The notes under the pieces were generated by a model. It ran no database searches. It was not told where the DNA came from and was given only the letters and a program-made list of their open reading frames with translations. Source: Rostratula benghalensis (taxonomy: Eukaryota; Chordata; Aves; Charadriiformes; Rostratulidae). Taken from it: DNA of 64,000 nt. This document shows positions 12,551-25,592 of the stretch, one piece after another. The stretch is from assembly GCA_013399305.1 (NCBI GenBank), contig VXAI01000083.1, positions 1,636,778 through 1,700,777 of the forward strand, given 5' to 3'. Both the position numbers and the translations under genes were made by a program. Position 1 is the stretch's first letter. Each line of letters opens with the position of its first letter.

Positions 12551-15500
12551 GTGAGCTTTGAATTCTGGCCATGCCCTACCTACCTTGGTTCATCGTAATG
12601 CATTTTTTTAACTAAAATTTTAAAGATGCTTTCTAGAATAAATTTCAATATTTACTTCAGTCTGAAAACACTCCTCAAAGTGATGTCTCCATGCAACAGT
12701 GATTAATGGTTTGGAGTAGCTTTGAAGCTACATGCATGATTGTAGAAGCCCATGTTCAATCATCTTGACTTAAGCAAACACAGGAAAAAAAAAATAGAGA
12801 CAGCAGGAGGTATCACATTCCTGCTTTCACCTCAGTTTCTAGTTCTTGGAACTGGAATTACCTTTCCCTAGTTCGTATAGCTGTATAGCACAATTTCATA
12901 CAGATATTTCTCTGACACTGAGACAAATTCAGCTTTTTTATGAATAAAAGGAGTTCCTTTGCCTGTCTTTTTTTCTTCATGAGCAATGACTAAATTCATC
13001 TCTTTGGGTTAAAAATGAATAGTGCGAGAACATGGCATATGGCCGTTTGCCTAAGAAACTGTGGCCTGTGTTTACTGAAATACATGGTAATGTGTTGGCA
13101 TTCATTGCAATACTGCTTAACTGGAAGCCTGCCAGAATCAAATCAAAATGTGTTCACGGTATATCCAAAATACAGCACAACTGCCAAGTTTGTAGTAGCA
13201 AGATGTAACAACCTGTTTCAGAATGAAGCATGAAAATTTCCAAGTATGAAAATAAACTCATTGCATGCTGTTTTCAGCCTAGCTATCACACCCTTTTTAA
13301 AATACTTTTTTTTTTTTTTTTTTTTAGTAGAACTTAAGTGGTATAGAGGTAGTCTTTACAAGAGTATTTCAACAAAATTTAGTTTTTGATTAGGCATTTC
13401 TAGCTCGGAAGAGGGGGGGGAAAAGGCCTTGACTTGTCCCCGGATAGACTATGCCACTGGATTACTTGTTTAAACTTGGGGTTGGCCATGTCGATGGGAC
13501 TATAGATCTAAAGGAGCTATTGAAAGTCTGTCAGTATTGTGGGACACCTTTTATGCTAGCACAGGGAACAGATCCTCTGGTTTTCTGTCTTTGAGTGGGT
13601 ACCATGGGTAAGAGTTTGTGTCTGTTATGATCTGGATACATGTGTGTCACAGGCAACCAGAAATGGGTCATCTTTTTGCCCTAGCAATATCCATATGGCA
13701 CTTTCAAACCTGATTTAAAACATGAGTATATAGCTTAGTGTACTCTCAGCTTATATGCAAAACACTGGTGACCTTGAGGTGATGACACTTACTGATGCTC
13801 TTAGACTGGTTAGAAGATTAGTTTTGTGCAGTGGTTTTGTATGAGAGTTTTGTGCTAGAACATCACATTCTAAACTCATATAGCGCTACTTATACAGCTG
13901 TTTGGTGGCAATAACCACAGGTACTTGTAAAAGTATGTTCTTCTGCCTTTAAAAGGAGTGAATGTAACTGAGCACCTGCTTTTTGAAATCTGAATGTGGT
14001 AGATAGTAAAATTGACAAAGAGAACTTTTATTTAAGTACCATCAGTTATCACTCTGGTCTCCAAGGATTTTTACTTCAGTGCTTGAAAATAAAGCTTAGT
14101 TTTGACCTTCAGTATTTCCATATGTAGAGCTAAATCTCTTTGGTTTCAATTTGGACTCAGTTTATGTATCCACCCTGACCTTGCAAACAGACTTGTCTAC
14201 TAAGAAAGAGTAATTTCTTTCTTTAAGCTCTGTATCTCACGCTTATGTCCCTTGGAAAATTGCTGAACAGTGCAAAACAGGCCAGTCCCCCTTCTCTGGG
14301 CTTCTCACTGGCTGTAGTTCTTCATAACTGATCCAACCCATCAGTCATGGTCTGGGGACATTTTTTTCTCACCATCTTATGATCAGTGTCTCCTTGTTGA
14401 ATGTGACCTGTGTTCTCATGTTTCCTGTCTCCTGAGTTATATGGGTTTTTTTTCCCCTCAGTCAACTGAAAAGCCATGACTTTAAGTCCTTAGAAAGTTA
14501 TATAGTAGTTTTGTGATTAAACTAATATTTATGTATAACTTTGAGAAATATATTATAAAATCCTTTAGAGGTTACCACAGAGGAAGACAACATATAGATG
14601 ATGAGAGAGATGAGAAATTGTGTTTACTGGTTATCTCTTTTGCTGGAACCAGAAATGGACTGGTATTGGAAAGACTATAACCTCTTTACAAGTAAGTGGT
14701 GTTTAAATCATGTTAGTGCCTGTCCTAGAGTGGAAGAGAGAGCAAGAATAATGTGATTATAAAATGTAAATATGCTACCGAAATGCATCCTTACTGAAGA
14801 ACTTATCATACGTGGATAGCACTAAGTATCATGGGAGATGTTAATTCTTGTTGAGGTTTTTTCAAAATGAAGGAAGGTTTAAGTGAGGTATAAATTTTCT
14901 ATGGGATGTCCTTCCACAGACATGAATTTTGATCTGTGAAATTGAATGAGACCATCTCCAAACCTTTGGCCATCGTGGGCTCAGTCATGCAGTGTTCAGT
15001 GCACTCTGGCTCTGCTCCAGCAATGCATTTAAGTTTGATTTGAATTCTCTGAATATTCCTGTGCAAATCAATTGGATGATTAGCAATATACAGGGAAGCA
15101 AGGCAGGCACTTAAGTTCTTTGTTGGCTCGAGGCCACACTCACACAAATCATCGCTACAGTGCTTCCTATATTAAATAATGATATAGGCACCAAGAATAG
15201 GACCCTCCAAGATCAGAATTCATAAAAAGTTTCTCTTTTCAAATATCTGTGTGCTGAGTAATCCTTTTGAAATTCTTTTTTGAAAAGGGGAGCGTCTAGT
15301 AGGAACTTTAGTACTATGATTTCCACAGACTGAAATTACCTGACAAACAGCAGACTGGAGATAAGTCTAATTATACTTTTATTTTAAAAGAAAATGTGCT
15401 TGATTTGATGAGTTGTACAGTCTGACTGCTGTTTCAGTTATGAAATTAAAGCATAAGATACATCTTGAGGAGTTTACCTGTAATTGTCAAGAATTTAACT

Positions 15501-16724
15501 GATTATTTCTTAATTCTTAGTGCAACCTATAAAAGTTACCTTTCTACCATGTTACAGTGTTGTTGACCTAGTCTTCAGTCTCTTTCTCTTTTCCTTCATC
15601 ATTTAATTATATACAAAAACTCACCAGCCCACCAGAGGCGCTTGGGACTAAACCAGTCTCTGCCTGTTTGGAAAAGCGCTCATTTCTTGTGCTCTGTGTC
15701 TACAATACAATTTTTTGAAGCTTGCTGTAGTAAGTTGTAGCAGTCTTGTACATCAGAATCATCTTGCTTTTTCCAGCTTTTTTATACGGATGCAGTCAAA
15801 CAACTTTATTTGTGGCAGTCCTGGCTTAAATGTTTTTTCTCCATCTACTTGCTTCTGTCTCCATACTACTTGTGCCCCTGCAACTCCTTCTTGCCCTGTC
15901 TCCTGGGAATGGTGGCTCTGGTTTTTGTGCCTGTATTGTAAACTGGGTTGGTGAATATTCACCTGCCGAGCAATAACCTTTTTGCTTTTATGGTTTCTGG
16001 GCTATTGTTCAGATGGATTTGAGTTCAGCTCAACATGCAGCCACAAAAACATTTGGAGGTAGCAGCAAGAGGCAGGAAAAAAAGACTGCTTTAGCTGCTG
16101 AATTTTCAGACCAAAGTTGTTGCACAGGCTGTTGGCAAAAAAAAGGTTGAGCTTCCCTTCATCTTCTGCATGCTTCACCTTCAGTTTGCTGAAAGAGGCT
16201 TATTTCATTCACCATACTGCCATAAAATTACTAGTGCAAATATAAGAGAAGGGGGGGAGGAAAAGATGTTGCCTCTCTTGGCAGCAGCATGGTCTGAAAT
16301 TGGCTAAGCCCATTATGGAGCTGCACCTTTAGTGACATTGGGGGTTTTTTTTATATCTGAAAAGATAAGAAACATATCATCTTTAGGAGTATAGTTGACA
16401 CATCAGATACTTGAAAAGTAAGAGCTGCTGAGAGGTATTGAATTACATAATGGTAAGGTAGTCATAAAAAGTGCAAGTTTTGAAAAAGAATAGAGAGAGA
16501 AACAGACAGAATATACATAAAATTATATTGGCTGATCAGGCCTAGGATTTCTGGTGGCAGGCGTGGATACAATGAGACAGAAAGGTGATTAAATTTGAAC
16601 TTCAGTTAAATTTTGTGTTAGTGTATAAATTCTTTAAATTGGGACCTAGGTTAAAAAAAAATACCACAATACAGACTTACAGAAAAATTAAAACAAGAGT
16701 TTATTTAATATATCATTTAGTATA
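12551..16724. other. Intron 1 sequence without recognised genes
   Basis: Contains a T20 homopolymer (13306-13325) and several unrecognised frames, including a minus-strand 82-aa frame at 14899-15147 with cysteines but no known domain. Nothing else supported. Confidence 0.6.
13306..13325 (+). repeat. T20 homopolymer
   Basis: Twenty consecutive T residues. A length-variable site and likely assembly-uncertain. Confidence 0.95.
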
Positions 16725-16782
16725 TTCCTTTCTTTTCTATTCCTTCCCTTTCTATTCCTTTCCTTTCCCTCCTTTTTTTTTT
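16725..16782 (+). repeat. Polypyrimidine imperfect repeat (TTTCTATTCC-like)
   Basis: An almost pure C/T tract built from imperfect TTCCTTTC and TTCTATTCC units, ending in T10. It explains the 74-aa frame that crosses it. Confidence 0.85.
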
Positions 16783-18986
16783 ATTTCACATATTTGTATT
16801 GGAAAGTGAGACACTAGCCATGACAGAATAATCAGGACAATCAACCTCTGCACTTGAAGTGTGATTTTTTTGAAAGCAGGAGCAACTGGAATAGCAATGG
16901 GCATTTCTGATTCCTAGTAGTGCAGTCTCAGTGCAATATAATTTAGATGACTTGTGAAATAATATAGACCCTGAAGCCCTCTAGAGGAAATACTAATTTT
17001 TCATCCTGTCCCTGAAAATGACTAAAGTAAGCCAAGGACATTCAAATTTTGTAAATCATTTTTAACATGGTTGCAGGTACCTGATTTTTTTAAGGTAGGA
17101 TTTGAAAATTTAGTGGGCAGTTGGCATAGTTAGATATGTAGTAAAGGTCATTATAAATTGGTTTTTTTCAAGTCCCATTTTTGGGGGAAAGAAACAACGT
17201 GAATAGTACTGTCAATTAATCTACATTATCAAGTTACTTAAGTAATATTCTTGAGAGTAGTTTATCTGACAAAGATGGAAAAGGAAAAATCCAAATTCAG
17301 GCTTTAACAGCTCCTGTGTTTGAGATCAAAATGACATCTTTTTGTTTCTGAAACTCTTTAAATTCTTAATTACAGAGAGTGAGCTCGGGAGGGGTATGAT
17401 GATAGAGAGGTCTAAAAAGTAGGCATCTATTAAAGCATTTAAAAGCAAGAATAATATTCCCTATGTAAAATACATTAAATATTTACATGCATTTTCAAAT
17501 TGAAAATTATCAATATTTTGTGTGTGCCTCAGGCAAATAATGCAGGTTGCATCTAAGTTTTAAAAGAAAAAAAAAAAAATAAGATTGTGAGTTTTCTTCC
17601 TAAAATAGTGCCATATAAATAATGCAGCCTTAAATTATTTCACACAACTGTGAATCCATAATTCTTTTCATGTACTTATTTTGCTCTCTGAACTGATACT
17701 CAAAAACCCTGATCTTAAGGTTCAGCTGGAAAGATTGGTTGGTGCTGCTTTTGTGGGTTTTGGGGAGGGAGTGTATGCATATAGAGTTATTTGTTTTCCT
17801 TGGGTCCATACTAGTTCTGTGTAATCTGCAAAAGCATAGAATTACAGTGCAACAGGCACTAGAACTACTGATCAAATCCTCTTATACCATAAAAATGCAT
17901 CTCTGCTTCTGGCTAAATTGAAGATGCAGGTTGCCACCCTTTACCTGCACAATTCTCTTAACAGAGGTGTAACTGGGCTTTTCCAGGTAGCGAAGAAGCA
18001 AATTGTAACTTACTGTTTGCTAAATCCCTTTAGTGATGAAGCAGCCTGAAATTTTGCTGTGCTCTGTAGACTTAACAAATAAGTTACATTTGCTTCTCTG
18101 CCTGCTATTTTGATTGAATAGGCCACAGGCCAGTTTTGTAGCAAACTCCTCCAAGGGACCCTGCTCATCCAGCATTTTTCTAAGCCTGCAACACCTCTTC
18201 TATAGCCTATTTGTGAGCACTGTATTGTCACCTGTAGGCTGAAACCCTGTGTTATAAATGGCACCATGTCCTTTATTAATGAGGTTTTATAGCACGCATG
18301 TAAAAGATTTTCAAGTTTTCTTTTTACTAATATATAAAAGTAGGAAAAAAACCAATCTCTTGGATCCAGGATGCACTGAGCTTTTACCATATTTGCTGAG
18401 AGAGATTGGAGTGGCCAGATTTACCTATTAACTTACCAAGTCCTATCACAAGAACAATAGCAGTGACATGTGACACAATGCCATTTCACAGAGAAAGAGT
18501 AATATCTGAAGAAATTAAGTTGTGTTTCATGTCATATTTCTGGAATTTCAGAAAACCATGAATTTAGAAAAAGTTAATCAGGTAATGATTTAAAGACAAA
18601 ATGTTCTTTTGTGCATCTAGGTCACTCCTCTGACCATTTTGGATTATCTCAGTCTGACTTTTGTGCTTTTTCCTTATCCTAGCTATTCTATTTTATACAG
18701 AAATCTGTAGATCTTTAATTTATTTGCATACTTACTTTTCCCAGTAGCTTGTTTTTTCCTGTGTTACTATTTGCATAACTTTTTCTTGTGTGAAGTTCCC
18801 AACCATGTTGTCTGAGGTTTATGCTCAAAGACCCGAAGACATCTGAAGCCTGTCTGCATGTCACAGCCTGTGACTACGGTGTCAGGTGCAATAGCAAAGT
18901 GTGGTGACAGGAGCAAACCACTTCCTAAGTGTGACTTAAGGAGCTGAATAACCTTAATGTCTTTCCATCTTTACTTCTTTGATATG
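16783..18986. other. Intron 1 sequence without recognised features
   Basis: AT-rich intron. A 126-aa minus-strand frame (18010-18390) has no recognisable motif. Confidence 0.6.
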
Positions 18987-19085
18987 GAATCATAGAATGG
19001 TTCAGGTTGGAAGGGACCTTAAAGATCATCAAGTTCCAATCCTGCTGCCATGGGGACACCTCCCACTAGACCAGGTTGCTCAAAA
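18987..19085 (-). mobile_element. CR1 LINE 3' end fragment (minus orientation)
   Basis: The start GAATCATAGAATGG is the reverse complement of the CR1 terminal octamers, followed by the bird CR1 3' UTR phrases GGTTGGAAGGGACCTTAAAG, GGACACCTCCCACTAGACC and AGGTTGCTCAAA. It is truncated after about 100 bp, with no coding part. The downstream flank does not match CR1. Confidence 0.93.
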
Positions 19086-22000
19086 GGAAAACAGTCATCC
19101 AGAAGAGACTTTTCTGAGACTTCACTGGGAATGGCTGCTAGAGTAATGCAGCAGCCACATGCCTGAGAAGCCATGAGGAATGTCCCCAGAAATCTCATTT
19201 CATATTGTGTTGCTTTTGCTGAAGTGGAAGAATTAATTTGTCCTGCTGAGTTAATAGAGTGCACTGCTCCTGGATGTTGGGTGTAATACATTTACCTTTT
19301 CACCAGCAGCTCTGTTTAGAGGTTTTACAGACAGCTTTTATTACTGGCACATTACCGTTGTGTATCTCTTATTCCTTGACTGGTGTCTTGAGGAAAAAAA
19401 AAAAAGTTTTAACTGTTTATTTATGGAGAACAGAAGAATAACTAGGAATGGTTTGAGACCTATGTTTTAGTGCTCCCATGTTATCCTTTGGCAGTAGTGG
19501 GCTCTATAGCAGAGACAGTTCTTAGTTCTAGATGGAAACTCAGTCTGATTCTTCATTCTCAAAGAGATTTAATTATCAGATGCTAGCCCTGACCCGTACC
19601 CATCTCTTGCATGCTGCCTTGTAAAAGATTTAGTAATCTAAAGCATATTAAAAAAAATATTTTTCAAACATAGGAGTGATATCCTATGGTTTTGAAATGT
19701 TTTGTAATCACTTAGCTTTACTTTTTTTTGTACTGAATTACCAATCACTTGGACAGAATAAAATTTTTTTATACATTTAGCTAGAATCATAATTTAGTCA
19801 TGGATTTTTGGCTATATATTTCTTTAGATAAAATTCTTGACAGTTTCATGTTACTTCATATAAAAGTATTTAATCTTGGATAAGCTATGGCCAGATCAAA
19901 GAGCAAAACATTTAGAATTCAGCATTAAAACACAAAATAATAGTGATTTAAGATGTAGTAATATTTTTTCATCATGTAGTTGAAGCCAGAGGCTTAATCT
20001 GTCTTAATCTGATACTGCATGAAAAATGGTAAGGAATAAAAATTTCTAGCTCTCATTCTGTCTAATAACAGCTATAATAAATTTTTCTGGCATCATCATG
20101 TAACATAAATACATAGACTAAAAATGGGTAAATGAGAGAAAAGCTTCTTTCTTCCGTGGGATTTACAGTTTGATTTCTTTTCCTTTTGTGGTCTGTTCCC
20201 ACTTGCCTAGTTTTGCTAGTTTCACACAATTTGTATTGATAAAAGGAAGGATTCCTAGTTTAGGAACTTCCTGACAGCTACCTGACTTTTAACTGAGTTA
20301 GAGTCTCTGATTGCTAGATGTAATCCCACCAAACTGCTCAAGAACCTAATTTAAGATCATCCAGATTTGTAGAGTCAACAGGACAACATAAAAAAGATCT
20401 GTGGTGCTACCTGTTACATCCTCTGTGTTTCCTTGAAGTAAAAGGAGATGTGTGTGAAACTCTGGATCAGGTGATACACAGCTTTGCCAAGTAGTCAGCC
20501 CATAGATGCTACCAACAAAGCTTCTGAATATACTTGATAAAAAAACCCAAATCCTAGCCATTTCTTTACTTCTTGCAGCAATCTGAAAGCAGCTTCCTAG
20601 TGATTTTTGACAACGATGTGATGAATTGTCAAGCTTACCTTCTACTTTCTTGGATTTGTATTTTACAGGTGTTTAAACTACTACTTGTGAATTAGATTCT
20701 AGACTTGTAGTTTCTGAAGAAATCATTGAGCAGAAGTCTTATTTGGTTTTTCAGTGTAAATGCTTACACTGCATTACACTGTTCTCTGAATACCCAGGAC
20801 TCCTAGTAAAATACGTCAGTGAACAACAGTTAATGAATTTTTGTTTGATTCTTCTATGTCAGGTCTCTTACTACCACTCAGCTTTGGAAGTGCTAGCACT
20901 TGCTGACAGATCTGGGGATTCTGGCTATCCTGTTACAGGTTCACTTTCTTGATAACATTTTGCAGCCATTTATGTGCCTCAGAAAATTTCACATTCCTTA
21001 TATGTGTTTTGGCCAGGAAGTCACTGCTCTGAAGCATCTGTGACACTAAGCCTGGATGGTTTTGAATAAGATTATGAGCTGAATGTTATGTAGAGCCCTA
21101 TTGCAAGTTCATCAAGATACTTTTAGGGCAGGATTCATTTCACCTAACTTGAAATATATGCCTTATGATTATATGAATTCTGTTCAACAAGTGACATTTC
21201 TCTCTGTTGATTGCCTCAGACTTGTTATCTGTCTCTTCACTATATTTTTTCCTTCACATTTAAGACAAGTGGGAGATATCTCTGCATTACTTGTACAAAA
21301 ATTTATTTGGTGTGATTGTTTGGTTTTGTATATCCAGCTGTAGGTTTTTGAAGGTCAGTCGGTGATTAAGACTTTCCTGTGGGGAGTGCAAAGTGGAGAA
21401 ATTCTCAGAAGATGGAAAAAGGAGCTTTCAGTTATATTTCTTTGTTCTAGTACTTTTCACTTTAATGAGTTCTTGTATACAAAACCAGGGTTAATGCTGT
21501 TCCTTCCTTATTAGAATTTCTTACCTTTCTAAAATGAAGACAACAGGGATCTGAAATAAACTAACCTCAACGTGCTTAGGCACTAGTGAAGGATCAAACT
21601 TGATTTCCTAATATTTTCATTTCTGCCTAAGAATAGTTCCTTTTTGTTGGGTTTTATTTTGTTGGTTTAGTTTGGTTTGTCACTGTTTTTTGTTATGTTG
21701 TGGGATTTTTTTTTTTCCCCTGTCAATTTTGGCAGCAGGTTAATGGGTTACTGCAAAACCAACACCTTGCAAATAGCGGGCTGGAGCAAACACTCTGAAT
21801 CACCTACACCACTGCCCTGCAGGCACAGGAGATGAGAAGCAGCCTTTTGCACTTACAGCAAAAGAGGAATACAAAACCCCATCACATCAATTCTCTGCTT
21901 CCAAGCAACACTATACCTTATGCATGCACGGTAGATGTTATTTCTTCTAACTGTTGTTATTGATTGTTCAGTCATCACCAGAATTGTTCTGATACAGAGG

Positions 22001-22198
22001 TAATTTTCTTTTTTGTGTCTGGGCAAAGAAATTCAAGGATTTAGTTATGCTGGTTCTGCATTTTGGCTTAGGTATATATCAAACCAGTAGCTGAAAATTC
22101 TTCTAAATATTAATCTACTTTTTGTCTTTTCAATTTATTTTAAAATTGGCTTTTTAACTATTTCTAAACTTCTTTTAAAATGTCAGTATGTATTTCAG
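19086..22198. other. Intron 1 sequence without recognised features
   Basis: AT-rich, with an A12-13 run near 19394 and a T/G-rich stretch at 21640-21720. Short frames only; nothing recognised. Confidence 0.6.
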
Positions 22199-22270
22199 GA
22201 TGCTTGGAATGCTGGCTGGGATGGTGATCATGAATTTGCCAGCTCAACAAAGAGAATGAAAACAAAGTAA
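22199..22270 (+). other. Exon-like 23-codon segment with stop
   Basis: A TATTTCAG acceptor-like site is followed by 23 open codons (starting DAWNAGWDGDHEF) and a TAA; a GTAAAG donor-like site overlaps the end. Two tryptophans in 23 residues is unusual for random translation. No family was recognised, and a chance pseudo-exon is the simplest explanation. Confidence 0.15.
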
Positions 22271-23648
22271 AGAATTCCCGAAAGTGACTTCCTTGCATTG
22301 TAGCTTGAAAAGCATGTACATTGGCAGCGGTGACAGCTTAAACAACTGCTCTTTCATCCACTGGTGTATTCCACCTCCTTTGCCCCAGATAAAAATAGCT
22401 GGTAACACAAAGGAGTGAAGTCACCGTGGAACAGTTTCTGACCCAGTTCACTACATAGCTGCACACGGAGTCTTGTGAAACACAAGAAGCAGGATGTACA
22501 AGGGTACCACTGTGAGGTGGAACCAGTGTTTTTGCCACAAGAGCTTCTCATCAAACTCTCTCTCAAAAAAGTAAAGCAATGGGTTACATTAGTCCAGTGC
22601 AGAAAATAGATAGAAGTACATGTCTTGCATTTGGCCAAAGCTTTTCTCTTTTAAAATAAATGTAACAAGGCAGATTCAGAGTCCAAGTATTCTCAGCTTG
22701 GTCACACTGGAATGTGGAGCATATAATCAAATAAATGGCAAGTATGAATGTGCTGGCTTCTAGAGGCTTGCTAGCTATTCCAGGTCAGCCTTCAACCATG
22801 CTGCTCTAAAAATGACTGCATCAAGGAGAAAATTAATGAGGCTAAGGAAAGACTTAAATTTTCATTAGCACAGAGAGCTAATAAACACTTCTGTGTTTTA
22901 TCACTTCTATGGGAAATTCATCAGTAACAGCATCAGTGACATATCTCAGGGTTGGTTGTTGTGAAATGTAACAGCGAGGAGCACGCTCTTGTGTCTGAAA
23001 ATGTGATGCATTCTTTTGAGTGTGACACTCTTCTTCCAGAAACATCTCTACGTTCAGGTCTAGTTCCAGGCAGCTTCTTGAAAATGCTGTAACTATTTCT
23101 ATGATAATGCCACAGCTCCACAACACCTGGCAGTTCATGAGGAAAAAGTTAGAATGTCTTCGCTTCCTGTTATTCAATCATAGGTAATGAGGGCAGAACT
23201 CTGTTATGTCACTTACTTCATATATATGAATGTCAGTTCAAGGGTGATCGCATATCATTAAATCCAATTTTATAAGTGTAGCAGTTTGTTCATTTGTTAT
23301 TAATATTGCTTGACACATTCCCTTACAAAACTTCAGATGCTCTGCACAGGTAAATTATGAATCATTTCAGCACAGCTTTTGTTTTCATGATATACTTATC
23401 CTGGAAAAATGCCTCCAGAAAGATCTTGTAGTTATAGACACTGAGATTCTGGGAAAGCCTGTCGCTTTGGCCATGCTTTATTTATAAAGTGAGTTACAGT
23501 GATGTAGTATTCCCATTGGTTTTGCATATGGGATAGAATTTGGGAGGCTGTTTTTTGTCTCAGGCATGCACTCTTGGTAAAATGGCTGTAATGTTTGCCC
23601 TTATTCAGAGGTGGACACTTTTGAGGGGAAAAAAGCATATTCATATGC
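22271..23648. other. Intron 1 sequence without recognised features
   Basis: Several minus-strand frames of 60-99 codons overlap one another (for example 22878-23177). No motif or repeat recognised. Confidence 0.55.
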
Positions 23649-24310
23649 TTAGGAATTTCCTACCGAGTTTTGAGTTTCTTGAGGATTATGTCCTTTTTGT
23701 AAAAGGTGCTTGTGGCTGAGAAGATCTGTTGTCACAAGTGAAGCTCTGACCTGTTCTGAGGAGAGAGGAAGAACTGAAGCCATAAGCTTCCATCTCCCTC
23801 CAGCTTGTCTTACCACAACACTGCAGCGCTGCTGGTAGAGAGGAGAGGAAGCTGCCTCAGCCACGCATAGAAAATAGAAGAATAGAGACAGCATGGAAGG
23901 AGAAAAAAATGTGACCTCTGGAAGTGGAAGCTGGCTGTAAATGAAGGGAAATGAAGTTATCCAGGATTTTGCTGGGGTGGGAGGAAAGTTAAAAAGTTGT
24001 GTGGTAAGAATTAGGAGGGTGAGAAGATACTCATAATCAAGGAATATTGAGGCAGTGACGTTGTCTGATGTGTGGGATGTAGATGAAGAATGAGGATGGG
24101 AGAGGCTGAGGAGAAGCCTCTGAAGGAAAAAACAAGAGTGGAAGAACTGGTCTGGCTGGACCAGAGCCTGGCAGTGCTGGGTGGATGCTGGTGCTTGAGC
24201 CTGACTGCAGAGGGCTCTGAAGGGGTAGGTGTGGAGCCTGGCTCTGTCAGGAGAGGGGAAAAGGAGCAAGTGGCTTGTGGACTGGCACAGTCGTAGCCGA
24301 GTGGCAAAGT
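23649..24310. other. Purine-rich block with 206-codon minus-strand open frame
   Basis: The + strand is strongly purine-rich here, so the minus strand has a 206-codon open frame (23649-24269) and an overlapping 98-codon one (24011-24307). The translations are rich in serine, leucine, proline and phenylalanine, lack a recognisable domain and have no splice-site support. Probably a compositional open frame, perhaps from an old repeat. Confidence 0.4.
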
Positions 24311-25526
24311 TCCTGTCCAGTAAAGTTCAATCTGCCTTGAAGTCAGGAATGGAAGTCAACTTTTTTGGTGTCAGTCAATGTCTGGAAAATACTGATTCAA
24401 AGTACTCATCCCGCTCTAGTTCCTGTTCATGCAGATGTAAATTCAAGTGGCAGAAGTCTTGCCTGTATTTGCATCTAAAACATCCATCTGTATCTGTGTG
24501 AATATTATAGTGACGCAGAGGAAACTCATCTGGGAAGCAACATTTAAACACATTATACTCGCACAGTCAAGCATTTAAAGGTCAGATAATGCCAGAACTG
24601 TGGGGTTGGTTTGGTTTTGTTTTTTTTTAGAATAATCTTAATTCTTTCACTTCTCTGTGTGTTTGTGCATTCATGCTGTAACTTGCAATTTTCAATGATT
24701 TCCGGTACGAATTTTTGTAATCTGGCTACTATATTACTATAGATCAGGTTTGTAACAAGTACAGATGCAAAATACTGCATGATACTCTCAAGTTTCTAGA
24801 TAGACTCGAAAATTCAGGAAAGTTAGGGTGTGAAATGCTCCAAGCTTTGTGGTTTTAGAGTGTTTTCAAAGACATTCCTTTTGTCTCTCTGAATTGTGCA
24901 GGTACGAAGACTCTTCTCCAGGCACTCCAAACGTTTTGGTTTTTTTTCCTCCTGAAAGGGCTTAAGAACAAATAGCTGATATTTGAGAGTCAGCTTAGTG
25001 TGAATGTGGGCCTGAGGATTATGCATTTTCTTTATTTGGACTGAATAATTCTTAAAAAGCTTTTAACGTCATTGGCAAAAAACACCCAGCTGATTATTTT
25101 CATTGTGACAAGTTATATAAGGATTGGAAAAAGATCCACTGTGCCTAAGCTCAGTCTAACAAATCAAAGGGGTTTTGATCAAGAACAGCCATGGACTAAT
25201 GTGTGTATTCAGTAAAATGACATTTAGGAAAAAGCATGCATTCTCCACTGTTAGCCAACCAGTCAATATCTGTCTTCCAGATCTTTCTAGCTAGCTGCTA
25301 AAAATTACTTTATATGGAAAATACTAATTTTTTTTTTAACTGAAACTTTTTGCTTTCTGTAACTACTACTTGGACTGAGCCTGTAGATATTACTAAACAC
25401 TGGATATATTTAAGCAGATCTGCATGTGTAATCAGAAGGTTGTGACAGGAGCAGGAGTTTGTGCTGTTTTCCCCAATTAATTGGGTAACTTGCAGAACAG
25501 AAATGAGTTTCCTTTTTTGTTAACAG

Positions 25527-25592
25527 CGAAGAGCTCGTTTTCTGGGCTTGCAAGTTGATTTGCCTAGGATGAGAAACCACTGGTGGAATCAG
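25527..25592 (+). other. Exon-like 66-nt segment bounded by AG and GT
   Basis: Preceded by a T-rich tract ending AACAG and followed by CAG|GTGAGG. One frame is fully open for 22 codons (starting RRARFLGLQ), but that frame is phase 0 whereas intron 1 is phase 1. In phase 1 a TGA occurs. Likely a pseudo-exon. Confidence 0.15.

Noticed and set aside
14899..15147. Cysteine-containing 82-aa minus-strand frame
   Set aside because: No cysteine spacing typical of a known finger or toxin fold, and no splice or promoter context. Likely chance.
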